From assembly GCA_051453625.1 (NCBI GenBank), contig JBOZIK010000001.1, forward strand, positions 138,295,750 to 138,343,239: a stretch of DNA of 47,490 nucleotides, read 5' to 3'. Under the pieces are notes generated by a model. It did no database searches. It was not told the DNA's origin and saw nothing but the letters and a program-made list of their open reading frames with translations. Every line of letters begins with the position of its first letter. Position 1 is the first letter of the stretch. This DNA is from Welwitschia mirabilis (taxonomy: Eukaryota > Gnetophyta > Gnetopsida > Welwitschiales). Of the stretch, positions 33,979-44,639 are shown one piece after another. The position numbers were made by a program, and so were the translations under genes.

Positions 33979-34900
33979 TTCAAAGTCTTTTTTCTAATTG
34001 AGTTCTATTACAATAGGAGCATAAGAAAGTTTATGTTTAATCCTATTAAAAGCAAGCTCACACAATTCATTCCATTCAAATCTAGCTTTTTTATTTAGTA
34101 ATGAGTGAAGGGTAATGATGAATAAACTAATGATAAAAACCATAATAACCAAGAAAAAAATATAACTTGTTTCACATTTATAGGGGGATTTAGATTTTTA
34201 TCTTAATCCCTTTTTTTGAAATATGCTAACTTAAAACAATTCCACTTTCAAGTAAAAATAAACTCTTTTTCCAAATAAAATGTAGGCCACTAGAAATGCA
34301 TTGATTAAGGACTTTCTCTAATTATTCTAAAATGTGTTCAAAAGTATTAACATAAATAGAGAAGTCATCTATAAATATTTCTATCAAATCCTCTAAAATA
34401 TTAGAAAAAATACCCATCATAGCACACTGAAAAGTACCAAGAGCATTGCAAAGTCCAAAAGGCATGCATCAAAAAGTAAAAGTACCAAAATATGAAGTAA
34501 AAGTAGTNNNNNNNNNNNNNNNNNNNNNNNNNNNNNNNNNNNNNNNNNNNNNNNNNNNNNNNNNNNNNNNNNNNNNNNNNNNNNNNNNNNNNNNNNNNNN
34601 NNNNNNNNNNNNNNNNNNNNNNNNNNNNNNNNNNNNNNNNNNNNNNNNNNNNNNNNNNNNNNNNNNNNNNNNCCTCTATTTTCCATTTTTCTTAGGCACT
34701 ATCATCAAAGGGCTAATCCACTTACTATTAGCTATAGCATAAATGATTTGAACATCCATTAATTTTATGATTTCATTTTTAACAACTTGTTTAAGTGCTG
34801 GATTAAGTCTACATCAGGGTTGCTTAACTAGTTTTGTATTATCCTCAAGGTAGATTTTATGTTGGATAATTGAGGTAGGAATGGTAGTCAAATCTTTATG
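33979..34900 (-). pseudogene. Athila-like reverse transcriptase remnant (element C)
   Basis: The minus strand carries KQVVKNEIIKLMDVQIIYAI (near 34790-34735) and SKWISPLMIVPKKNGK (near 34730-34680). A gap of 165 N covers the palm core. After it come FGLCNALGTFQCAMMGIFSN and EDLIEIFIDDFSIYV with the catalytic FIDD intact (plus coordinates 34364-34375). The thumb region continues to 34260 (SGLHFIWK). Stops and frame changes occur between blocks. The same blocks exist in element D on the plus strand. Confidence 0.8.
34508..34672. other. Assembly gap (165 N)
   Basis: A run of 165 N within the RT of element C. The missing protein segment between the PKKNGK and FGLCNA blocks is usually longer than 55 residues in this clade, so the gap is probably underestimated. 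Confidence 0.95.
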
Positions 34901-35099
34901 GGACTAATCAAACACATTTATCTTAGATTACAAAAGAGAGATTAGACTTGATTCTTCTTGAGGGAAAAGATTTTTATTAATTATCAAAAGTTTATTCAGA
35001 TCATTATTTAGAAAAATGTATTTTAGTTCATTAGATAAATATTTTATATTTAAATTTGAATTCATATTTTAATTATCTATTAAATTTTCAAGAAAATTT

Positions 35100-35922
35100 A
35101 CTATCATCTCAGACTATCATTCCAAAATTAGTAGTGGATGACACCCTTAAAATATGAAATATCAGTTCTACTCAGATCTTGGACTTTTACACAGTTGACA
35201 TACTTAGCCTTTGTACTATTTATATCAAAATAATCAATTTCCAAATGGACAAAATCAAGTTGATCTTCATTAAAAATGTTCAATTTATCTACTTTTATTT
35301 GATTATCAAACAAAGTTAATTCGTGCAGCATTAATCATCTTTCTTTAAGTGGACAGTGCTATAAAACAAAGTTGGCTTTATTGCTTCTTTCACATTCAAA
35401 TCATTTCCTAAGTCTCTTTTAGCCATATTAAACACTGTTATTAAAGACCTCTTATGTTCTAAATGATATTTCATCAAGCCTACTCTTGTATCTATAATAT
35501 AAAATGGGCTATTACATAAAAAGCTCTATCTAGAAGTAAAGGATAACCACTGTTATGTTCAACTCCTATCATAACCACATCAATGAGGTAGAATGCTTCT
35601 TCAATTAAATGACTAAATTCTTAATCACACCTAAAGATTTCTTAACAAATATATCCATTAATTATAATACAATCCTTGTATGATCTATTCTATTTTTCAA
35701 CTCAAGTCATTGATAAATATGCAATATTATAATATTGATACTAGTTCCAATATCAATTAAGGAGTTCTTAATCCTTCTATTTTCCTCTAAAGTGATACTA
35801 GCAGTTATTACTACCAAATCTTTAAACTTTGGACATCTCTATAAAATTAAGTTTTTAATGGATTGGGATAGGAAGATTTTTCTAAGGATGATTTATTTTT
35901 ATTTCCTCTTAATCAGATTTTT
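35100..35922 (-). pseudogene. Athila-like protease and linker remnant (element C)
   Basis: The minus-strand piece ASITLEENRRIKNSLIDIGT, then SINII (plus coordinates about 35735-35810), carries the protease active site with Asp-Ile-Gly-Thr-Ser; the Asp codon is at 35752-35754. The equivalent site in element D has Asn-Ile-Arg-Thr-Ser. A later 67-codon frame (35128-35331) reads LHELTLFDNQIKVDKLNIFN and LDFVHLEIDYFDINS. It lies in the linker between protease and RT and has no recognised motif. Stops separate the pieces. Confidence 0.65.
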
Positions 35923-37560
35923 TCATAACTTAGAATACTTATGATCCTCTTGAAAAATTTTCCAAAATGGTAAATTAATACTCACATTTTTCATTAAGGT
36001 TTTAAGATGTTTATCAAAGGTAATATTTGTCTGCACTATATCAAACCAAGGGGTAGTAAGTTTCTTATGAGAAGAACTTTTCTCTTTATTGCATAAAAGA
36101 GAAGGGGAAGAATGATTTTCTAAAATTTTTATATCCCCTTCTTCATCATTTTTATCACTTTGAGATGTTAAAGCCTTATGGGTGGGAGGTGTTGCCTCAT
36201 TTTCACTTCTTGTCAAAATCTTACAATCTTTCTTAACTTCATTTGAATTTAGTAGAGGTTGAATGATAAGTGACCCTTATGATCTTTGATTAGTAAGTAT
36301 GGTTTGTTGCAAAATACTCACAAGATTTTCAACATTTGAATTTGTTCTTTCTTATGTTTTCCTTAACTCATTGATGAAATTTCTAAGCGAATCACTTTGG
36401 TTTTGTTACTTGGATGAGATTTCTTGATTATTTAAGTTGTTTGATTGAAAATTTATATTCTTAAATATCTTTTTAATTGGTTAGAAGTTAGGATGATTTG
36501 TTTGAAAATTTTGAAGTTGGGTTGTCCACTCATCTTAGGTTGAAAATTGTTGTGATTTTGGATTTAACTTTAGCTTTATGATTTTGGCTAAGTTTGAGGA
36601 TCTTTGATTAAAGGCACATATTTTTTCATATATTCTTTCTTTCTATATATGTAATCAAGGACATTTTTTCATTACAAGATAGTTATCTTTACACAAATCA
36701 CAAGTTGGAGCTACAACTACACTCTTCTCTATTTCCACCTTTGCATCTAAAATTATCTGAGTGTATTTTTTTAGAGTTAAGGTGAAATCCTTAATGACAT
36801 TTATTAGTTCATTCTTAGTTCTTATTTCTTATTTTTCTTACTTAACCTCCTTAATATCATTAATGATTTGACCTATAGTTTGATTTTCTCCAGATAAGGG
36901 TTTAGGCTAAGTTTAACTTACTTCCACTAACTCTTCCAATACTTTTTAAACATTTTCTAGAGTAATGTTTAAAAAATTTCCTCCACATAAAAAATTAACT
37001 AGTTACTCTATTTAACTGCTAAGTCCACTATAAAATTAGTCTACCACTTCTTCTTAAGAAAAAGCATCTACATGATTCGAATATAAAGTAATGAAAAATA
37101 TCTCATAGGTAGAGGCATAATATTCATTATGATGTTGTTAAAAGTTGGTTATTTCTTTCTTATGTTTTTTCATGGTAGTTTCACTCATGAATATTTTAAT
37201 AAAAGCTTTTTAAACTAGAATACATGATTTTAAACTTTTATAAGAAATTGTACTTAACCAAAGTTTAGCTTTATCTTTTAAAATGATGGGAAAAATAACC
37301 ATATAAGTTCTGTCACTTATTCTTTTCTTATCATTTCATAAAGTAAGGACCGACTGTTTAATGTTGATAATGTGTTGTAAAGGATCTGTATCAAGTTCAC
37401 TAATAAAGATAGAATAAGCCTTTAGATTCTTAAGTAAGACATCATTACTAGAAGGTAGATCAAAAGGGATTTTAATTTTACATGTTTTATTAGTAATTAG
37501 TTTTCTAAGGGTGACATTGGTATTAGGTTTAATAGGTGTAGTTGTAGGGGTTTCAATAAC
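35923..37560 (-). pseudogene. gag: Athila-like gag remnant (element C)
   Basis: On the minus strand the capsid part reads DPLQHIINI near 37390, TYMVIFPIILKDKAKLWLST near 37310-37250, then AFIKIFMSETT near 37205-37170 and EEVVDXFYSGLSS near 37060-37020. This is the usual order of Athila gag. A zinc-knuckle-like CDLCKDNYLVMKKCP follows near 36705-36660, with three of the expected ligands. The C-terminal 97-codon open piece (35923-36216) is hydrophilic and ends before protease with HLKTLMKNVSINLPF; the same motif occurs in D at 43280-43335. Several stops interrupt the frame. Confidence 0.75.
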
Positions 37561-38754
37561 AATAGGTAGATTAGGGGAAGCAGTTTACTTTTGCTTTTAC
37601 AATGAGCTAGATTAATTAAAAATTAAAAACTATCATTGAAACAATCTTCTAAAAAAGTTTTTTTTTGTGAAATCAGACTCTGAATAAATAATGTAAAAAT
37701 TTTTAAAAATTTTAAACTTTTGTACCTTTTCTATGTATACTTAAGTTAATTTTGAAGTTTATTAAACCTTCTTGGACATTTTCCTCTATGAATAGTCACT
37801 CTCTTTAATATTTTTCTTTATCACTAGATTTTATCATGTCTTAGCATGCTTAGTTTTGATGCATAATGTATCATCTCTGTGATCATCTAGACGAATACAA
37901 AAAATAAAAAAATGAAAAAAAATTAGAAAATAGAAATGCAAAATAATAGATATAGAAAATACAAACGATAGAATGTCATCCACTTGAGTCATCTGGATGA
38001 TAGAGGGGGTGATAGTAAAAATACTAAAAATTTTTGAGCAAACAAAAAGCTAAAAACTCAAAGCATAGAGGCCATTGTCTCTATACATCATCTGGATAAT
38101 GAAGCAGACAATTAAAGCTTTTATTTTGAAACACAAAATCAGAAACTGTGAAAATAAATCCTACTACTGTAGCTAAAAATACAGTGCTACTACAGAAAAA
38201 TATTCAAACTAATNNNNNNNNNNNNNNNNNNNNNNNNNNNNNNNNNNNNNNNNNNNNNNNNNNNNNNNNNNNNNNNNNNNNNNNNNNNNNNNNNNNNNNN
38301 NNNNNNNNNNNNNNNNNNNNNNNNNNNNNNNNNNNNNNNNNNNNNNNNNNNNNNNNNNNNNNNNNNNNNNNNNNNNNNNNNNNNNNNNNNNNNNNNNNNN
38401 NNNNNNNNNNNNNNNNNNNNNNNNNNNNNNNNNNNNNNNNNNNNNNNNNNNNNNNNNNNNNNNNNNNNNNNNNNNNNNNNNNNNNNNNNNNNNNNNNNNN
38501 NNNNNNNNNNNNNNNNNNNNNNNNNNNNNNNNNNNNNNNNNNNNNNNNNNNNNNNNNNNNNNNNNNNNNNNNNNNNNNNNNNNNNNNNNNNNNNNNNNNN
38601 NNNNNNNNNNTTATTTTGAAACACAAAATCAGAAACTGTGAAAATAAATCCTACACTACTGTAGCTAAAAATACAGTGCTACTATAGAAAAATATACAAA
38701 CTAATATCTAAATACTTATCAGAGTAATGATAACTCTCAAACTTTAAAAAACCT
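37561..38754 (-). other. Leader (5' untranslated region) of element C, with repeated palindromes
   Basis: Non-coding sequence between PBS and gag. It contains three instances of the family palindrome: TCATCTAGACGA (37883), TCATCTGGATGA (37989) and TCATCTGGATAA (38088). A gap of 397 N (38214-38610) is included. The 93 bases before the gap (38121-38213) recur after it (38611-38705) with a two-base indel and two or three substitutions. Confidence 0.65.
38214..38610. other. Assembly gap (397 N) with duplicated flanks
   Basis: A run of 397 N. About 94 bp are directly repeated on both sides, with a few differences. It may be an assembly duplication, or a tandem repeat in the leader that caused the assembly to break. 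The differences leave both open. Confidence 0.9.
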
Positions 38755-38772
38755 TCCTTAACAATGGCACCA
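38755..38772 (-). other. Primer-binding site of element C (tRNA-Asp type)
   Basis: The minus strand reads TGGTGCCATTGTTAAGGA, which equals the Athila-type PBS TGGCGCCGTTGCCGGGGA with five C-to-T or G-to-A transitions. Both CpG sites have decayed. It begins three bases after the LTR end ...AACA. Confidence 0.8.
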
Positions 38773-38775
38773 AGA

Positions 38776-39848
38776 TGTTATGATACATATTTATGTAAAG
38801 GATTATGCTCAAGAAGATCCTATTGCTCAGAATAAAATAGATATCTTACATAACACAACACACTAATATAGATAAGAGTTAACTCTAATGTTATAATCTA
38901 TCAAAGCCCAGAGATAGAAGAAAGAGAATTGATTTTAATAAGAAACACTTATATATTTAAGAAACATAAATAAATTGCAATGCAAAAAATCATATTACAA
39001 TACACTTATGCAAAGTTAATCTAAGAAAGAAAAGGAGTAATGCACCTAAGCTAACAATGTTCAACCTTGACAAAGGTTGCCCTTATAACCTATATCACTT
39101 AAGAAACTATTACTAAATTAGTAGTAATAAACCATGAGAAATAGAGTAATAAAAAGCATAGGAAATAGAAAAGATTTCTTTATATTAATCAAATCACATA
39201 CATGTTACAATGTAGCTATACTTTAATGGAGAAAGCACAATCCAATACCAAGAAAAATGTCTCACTGTAACTACCAAGAATGGATCTTCGACCCTTCAAT
39301 CTCCTATCATGAGAATTTTTAATATAAGTGAATACAAAATGGAATTAAGGGAAGAATTGGTACTTATTAATAATAAACACAAAAATAACAAAATAGATAA
39401 GCAAGCATGGACACAATCCTGATAGCCGCGTAAGAGAAATACAGACAAATGGTAAAAGTTAGGTAAATGTTTAGTGGATCATTATAATAAATGTCATTAT
39501 ACTGGTCATCTAGATGATACAGAGGATAATGTCATCTCATAATAATTCATGTCATTTTTCAACTTGATTATGGTTAGCATCCTCATTCGCTTTAACTATT
39601 ATATCATCTAGACGATTGTCTAGAAGATGAGGTAAAAAATAGGCTTTTACAAATGTTTATCTAATGCATCAATCTCAATGTTTATAGGATGTTTATCTCA
39701 AAAAAAGAAAATATGGTAAATTTCTCTAAATATTACAAAATGTCATAGAAATTACATGTTTTTGTATCTTTTATCTTAGCTCTTTATTATCATGGAAATC
39801 TAGCATAAACCTATCTAATATTCTACAAACCCACTCAAAATACCTTAT
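38776..39848 (-). mobile_element. 5' LTR of element C (5' end missing)
   Basis: The minus-strand LTR runs from 39848 to 38776, ending in CA before the PBS. It carries two palindromic motif instances (39604 and 39506), the weak promoter cttatattaaaa near 39325, the gataggagattgaag block near 39305, the U5 hairpin (39062-39079) and a clear U5 end. The first few hundred bp of the full LTR are absent. At 39848/39849 it abuts the likewise shortened LTR of element D. Confidence 0.8.
39062..39079 (-). other. Conserved R/U5 hairpin (element C)
   Basis: The minus strand reads CAACCTTTGTCAAGGTTG, with a perfect 7-bp stem. The only difference from copy F1 is in the loop. Confidence 0.6.
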
Positions 39849-40388
39849 GATGCACTGCCAAATTGTGTGTATTTGATGGAGTGTTATGAGCCATTTTGTA
39901 AGACATTTACAAGTTTAAATGAAAATTTAAGGATTATGGAGAATTGATGAAAGAACTTAGAAATGTGCAACTTTTAGCATGATTTGAAACATTTAAGGCA
40001 CATTATGATGCACATGGCTTTGGAGGAAGATCACTAATGCAAAAGGCTAGCTTTTTCTTAATTAGAAGAATAAAGAAGACTATCATCCCCTTTGTCATCC
40101 TCACAATAGGCAGGATGATAACACTATAGATGCCACATTGGATGCTAATGTGAACTAGAGCTGATATTGCTAAGTCATATTTTATAAAAGGCTATCATTT
40201 CCATGGTTATATCTATGAAATGAAGGATGATAAATGTAATGTTTGATCCATTGTCCTTTTATCATCTTCACAATAGACAATACAATACTTGTAACTGCTA
40301 GTCAATCTTTATCTATTTCATCCACTTTGTTTTTGTAATTTAGTGTGTTTTATAGCACCTTTTGTATGTCATTTTTGCTTCTAAACCC

Positions 40389-40399
40389 TATAAATAAGG
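40389..40399 (+). promoter_or_regulatory. LTR TATA box (element D)
   Basis: TATAAATAAGG followed by CCTCCC. It is the best kept promoter of the family here, and identical in its core to F1 (1432) and E (45841-45851, minus strand). Confidence 0.75.
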
Positions 40400-40679
40400 C
40401 CTCCCTTCAACTTTTCTCTCCATCTTCATTTGTACTAGACATTCTTGTGATAGGAGATTAAAGGGATGGAGATGTATCTTACAAGTTGCAGAAAGATGTT
40501 TTCTTGATAAAGGGGTATGCATCCTCCATTGAGGCATGGCTATTTTATAATCTAGATGTTGATTCTATCTTTAATATAAAACTGTATTTAAATTATGCAT
40601 TTATTGTTATATTTTTCTTATGGTTTATGTTATCCTTAATTTGGTAACAAGTTTCATTAATAATATAGGTCTTAAGGGT

Positions 40680-40695
40680 AGCCCTTGTTAAGGCT
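40680..40695 (+). other. Conserved R/U5 hairpin (element D) with a paired change
   Basis: AGCCCTTGTTAAGGCT forms AGCC/GGCT, where the other copies have AACC/GGTT. One A-T pair has become G-C, changed on both arms. One inner pair is lost. Confidence 0.55.
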
Positions 40696-40968
40696 GAAAA
40701 ATTTAGTTTTAGAATTCATTTTTCATTGCAATTAGACTTAGTTGCATTTGTATTGCACTAAATCTTTATTTCCAACATTGTTCTTAAGTTTTAGTTATAA
40801 TATTCTTTATGAACATCAACTCTCATTCTCCTCTCATAAGTCTTCAATAGGTTATAATATTTGGGTTATTCCAATTTATACTATAGTGTGCATTTTGTAA
40901 TTTATATATATTAATTAACAACTTTTAGAGTAAGACATAAAGTTGTAAAAATATGCAGTGCAACATCT

Positions 40969-40986
40969 TGACACCATTGTTGAAAA
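40969..40986 (+). other. Primer-binding site of element D (tRNA-Asp type, decayed)
   Basis: TGACACCATTGTTGAAAA, placed three bases after the LTR end AACA. Every difference from TGGCGCCGTTGCCGGGGA is a C-to-T or G-to-A change, including both CpG sites. Confidence 0.7.
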
Positions 40987-41640
40987 AGGTTATTGAGGAG
41001 CATAAGGATTATCATCATTTAAGTGAGTAAATCAGATTTCCATTTGGTTATTTATTTGTAGTGATGTCGTATTTTTAATTAGGAACTATAAGTTTTTTAT
41101 TCATAATTTTTGATTTTTATAATCTGTAATAATACTTATCATCCTCTCTATCATCTCTATGACATTGAGCATAATGACACTAGTTTTCTTAGTTTTGATT
41201 TATATCTATGAGTTTTTTATGAGTTTTCTCTTAGTTTCTATTCTAGTAGTTTAATAGTTATCATCTCCTTCATTGTCCTCATGATAAGGTGGACATGATT
41301 CTATTTTTGGCTTTTAGTTTTGGGATAATAATTTCATATTATAATAATAATAATAATTAGTCTTCATCATCTCCTGTGTCATCCACATGGCCAAAAGGAT
41401 GATAGTTTGTGTGTTTTTTTAGCTTTTAGTTTCTACTTTTCTAAATTTCTATTTTTTTGCTTACTATAGTCATCATCCCTTCTATCATTTCGATGATAGT
41501 TAAAATAACTATTAGTAATTTTTTTTTGGTTATTTTCTATTTGTATGATGCTGTGACATGATTAATTTAGGAAAGAAGTATAAGAAATAAAGGCTATTAA
41601 TAGAAGATAACATTAGAGAAGGATTAGTCGACTTCGAAAT
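40987..41640 (+). other. Leader of element D, with four repeated palindrome-like motifs
   Basis: T-rich and non-coding. Four motif instances occur at 41139-41162, 41261-41286, 41364-41400 and 41471-41499. Each is of the form CATC, a pyrimidine-rich spacer, TCAT(C/T), then an ATGA half. A (TAA)n run lies at about 41338-41357. Confidence 0.65.
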
Positions 41641-42790
41641 TGAATTGGAAAAACAATCTCTAGGTGCATACAATATTCATTCTGAGTTTATTTTTTTCTG
41701 AATCTTATCTTGTTCAAGAAAATTTTTTAGAAGATAATCTAGAAGAATGTAATTTTATAATGTCGAGTACTATACAAAATCAAAAACAAGTTGTAGGATC
41801 TTTAACACTTGGTCCTAATGTAAATCTTATCCTTAGGGAATTAATAGCAAATAGAAAATTATAAATTTAAACCCCTTTTAATTTGCCATTAAGAGATTAT
41901 GTTAAGTTAAAAAACCTAAATGCATACCCAATCTTTAATGGTGAAATTGATGAGGATTCCCTACAACACATTGCATACATAGAAAAATTAGTTATTACCT
42001 CTAGGAATGAAAAGAAAAGAATTAATAATTGAACATACATGTTTATTTCTCCTACAGCNNNNNNNNNNNNNNNNNNNNNNNNNNNNNNNNNNNNNNNNNN
42101 NNNNNNNNNNNNNNNNNNNNNNNNNNNNNNNNNNNNNNCATTAAAAGATTCATGAGTGAAGTAACCATTAGAAAAAGAAAAAGAAAAAGTGACAAACGTT
42201 TAATAGCAACCAAATGAGGATTATGCTTCCACATATAAATGCTTCTTCATTACCATTCACTCTAATCCAGTGGACACTTTCATGTGAGAAGAACTAGTTA
42301 ACTACTTTTATAGTTGACTGGACCACTAAATAAAACCACTCATAGACCTCTTTTGTGGTGGAAATCTTATGAATGTCATATTAGAAAATGCCTAAAAAAC
42401 ATTAGAAAAACTTGTAGATGTAAGCCAAACTTAGCTAATATTGAAATAAAATCATACTATAGATAACTCATCAAATATTTAAAAGAGGTTAAATAAGAAA
42501 AGGAAATAGAAGAGAACCCTATAAATCTGATTAAAGATTTCACAACTCCTCTGGAAAAGTATACTAAAATTCTTTTAAATGTCAAATTAGTAACTAAGAA
42601 AAATGATGTGCCAACACATGACTTATGTAAGGACAATTATCATATTATTAAGGATTTTCCACTTTTAGCAACTTATAAAGAGAAAATATATGAAGAATTT
42701 TATACTTTCAATCAAAATATTTTAGAAATTGAAATTAGGCATAGTCTAGTTTGAATACAAAAATCTTTAACAACAAGTTCAAAAATTTTT
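41641..42790 (+). pseudogene. gag: Athila-like gag remnant (element D)
   Basis: Two open pieces flank a gap. The first (41664-41864) ends in LRELIANRKL. After a frame change PFNLPLRDYVKL and then NAYPIFNGEIDEDSLQHIAY (41917-41976) follow, as in the capsid of C. The gap of 80 N (42059-42138) fits the 27 residues (81 bases) present in C at that point, so its size is about right. Later come IKDFTTPLEKYTKIL (near 42530-42575) and HDLCKDNYHIIKDFP, matching the zinc-knuckle region of C. The first and last cysteine ligands are lost here. Confidence 0.75.
42059..42138. other. Assembly gap (80 N)
   Basis: Unlike the 100-N gaps, its size agrees with the homologous gag segment of element C (81 bases). 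It is probably a sized gap. Confidence 0.95.
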
Positions 42791-43259
42791 AAAATAATTT
42801 TCAACCTTTTAGAAACCGATTCAAAAATTCAAACTTTCAAATAAGTTCATCAAACTTTTAATATTCAAATGATTCACTTGCAATCTTTATTAATGAACTT
42901 AGGAAATCACAAAAAAATACAAGCTATAGCTTAAAGAAGATAAATGCTAAACTTGATAACTTAGTAGATATCCTTCAACAAACAATGTTGGCAAACCAAA
43001 GACCACAAGAATTATTAACAATACAACCTCTTCCAAACCACAATAAAATAAGAAGAGATTGTAAGGTTGTTATATGAAGTGATCAAGAATAAAATCCTCC
43101 TCCTTATAAAGCTTCAAACTCTTAAAATAATACTAGAAATAATGAGGAAAAATAAGACATCAAAATATTAGAAAATTACAACTTCCCTTTTCTTGGTAAA
43201 TGTAAAAAGAAAAATTCTTCACAACAATCTGAAAAATAACCAGCTACTCCTTAGCTTAA

Positions 43260-43960
43260 TAGACTTAATACTAATTTAAATCTCAATGAACACCTCAAAA
43301 CCTTGATGAAAAATATGAGCATTACTTATCCTTTTAAAAAATTTTGCAACAAAATCTAGGGTACTCAAAGCTATGAAAAGAATTAATAAGAAGAAAACAA
43401 AAACAAGTTATTTCTAGCAAAGTCTTTTTAGCTTTAGCCCTTATGAACTTAGTGTTATAAAAATCTTTAAAATTTAAAGATCCAAGGGTGGAAAGAATGA
43501 TTGTTACATTAGAGGAAAACAAAAAGATTAGAAGAGCTTTAATTAACATTAGAACAAGTGGTAACATCATGCCTTTACACATTTGCAAAAGACTTAGTTT
43601 AAAAGATGGAATAGGTCCTACTCAGATTCTCTTAGGTTTAGTTTAAAAGATGGAATAGGTCCTACTCAGATTCTCTTAGGTTTAATAGATACTTTAGTTA
43701 AGAAACTTAGTGTTACAAAAATCTTTAAAATTTAAATATCCAAGGGTGGTAACAATGATTGTTACATTAGAGGAAAACAAAAATATTAAAAGAGCTTTAA
43801 TTAACATTAGAACAAGTGGTAACATCATGCCTTTACACATTTGTAAAATACTTAGTTTTAAAAATGGAATAGGTCCTACTCAGATTCTCTTAGATTTAGT
43901 AGATAATGTAGTTAAGAAACCCTTAGGGATATCAAAGATCTAGTAATTCAAATTAAAGAG
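43260..43960 (+). pseudogene. Athila-like protease remnant with internal duplication (element D)
   Basis: HLKTLMKNMSITYPF (near 43290-43335) marks the gag-protease boundary, as in C. The active-site region occurs twice: IVTLEENKKIRRALINIRTS at about 43500-43558 and, 258 bp later, IVTLEENKNIKRALINIRTS. It is followed by GNIMPLHICK in both. The catalytic Asp is Asn, and the next Gly is Arg, in both copies. The second copy lies in a 77-codon open frame (43710-43943). Confidence 0.75.
43448..43919 (+). repeat. Tandem duplication in protease, period 258/214 bp, with a nested 44-bp duplication
   Basis: Unit 1 is 43448-43705 and unit 2 is 43706-43919. They are about 94% identical by eye. Unit 1 also contains a perfect 44-bp tandem duplication (43593-43636 and 43637-43680), which accounts for the length difference of 44 bp. 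Confidence 0.9.
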
Positions 43961-44639
43961 GCATGTTATGTGGAAGATGATGTTATTATAGAGGTCAAAC
44001 ACAATGAAGGTTATCCATTACTTCCAAGATGAGCTTTTTATGCAATAGCCCATTGTATTATTGACATAAAAATTGAGATGATGGATTATCATCTCAGAAA
44101 TAAAAAGTTTTTTATTAGAGTTTTTGATGCCACTAATAGAGACCTAGGTGATGAGTGAAATATAGAAAATAAAAGAAAACCAATTTTATTCCTTTAACAT
44201 CATCCCCTTAAAGAAAAATACTAACATTACATGAAACCATAATTTATGATGATCCACTTGAGAGTAAAAACTTAAGATCCTTTATGCATTCAAATTGGGG
44301 TATGACCTTTTAGATCCAAATGAAGAATAAATAGAATCCTTAGATTGTAAGGAAATCCAACTATTAAATAAAAACTTATACTTTGAAGGAGATCATCTAC
44401 AACTTAAACCAGAAACTAAAAATTTTAGTTTAAATCAAAAATATTTTCCTACTGGACTAAAATATATTATTCTCTATGATGATTGAGACAAACCTCTTAT
44501 ACCCAATAAAAATATTTTACCTAAATAATAGTCAACATTAATCTCCCTTTTGACTTATAAAATTCATGCTTTCACTTGGTTTCATCTAGATTTATCTGCC
44601 ATTTCTCCTCCTATCATTTAGCATAAAATCTATCTTGAT

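Larger units (their letters stand above)
39849..40965 (+). mobile_element. 5' LTR of Athila-like element D (5' end missing)
   Basis: The plus-strand LTR is collinear with F1 and F2. Key blocks are gattatggagaattgatg near 39931, two palindromic motifs near 40082 and 40260, a TATA box at 40389, the gataggagattaaag block near 40450, the U5 hairpin at 40680 and the end GTGCAACA at 40958-40965. The start corresponds to about 300 bp inside the F2 LTR. Confidence 0.85.

Noticed and set aside
39602-39635. Palindromic motif with a second arm as a possible microRNA precursor
   Set aside because: The stem is too short for a plant microRNA precursor, and the motif is a dispersed repeat of the retrotransposon family.
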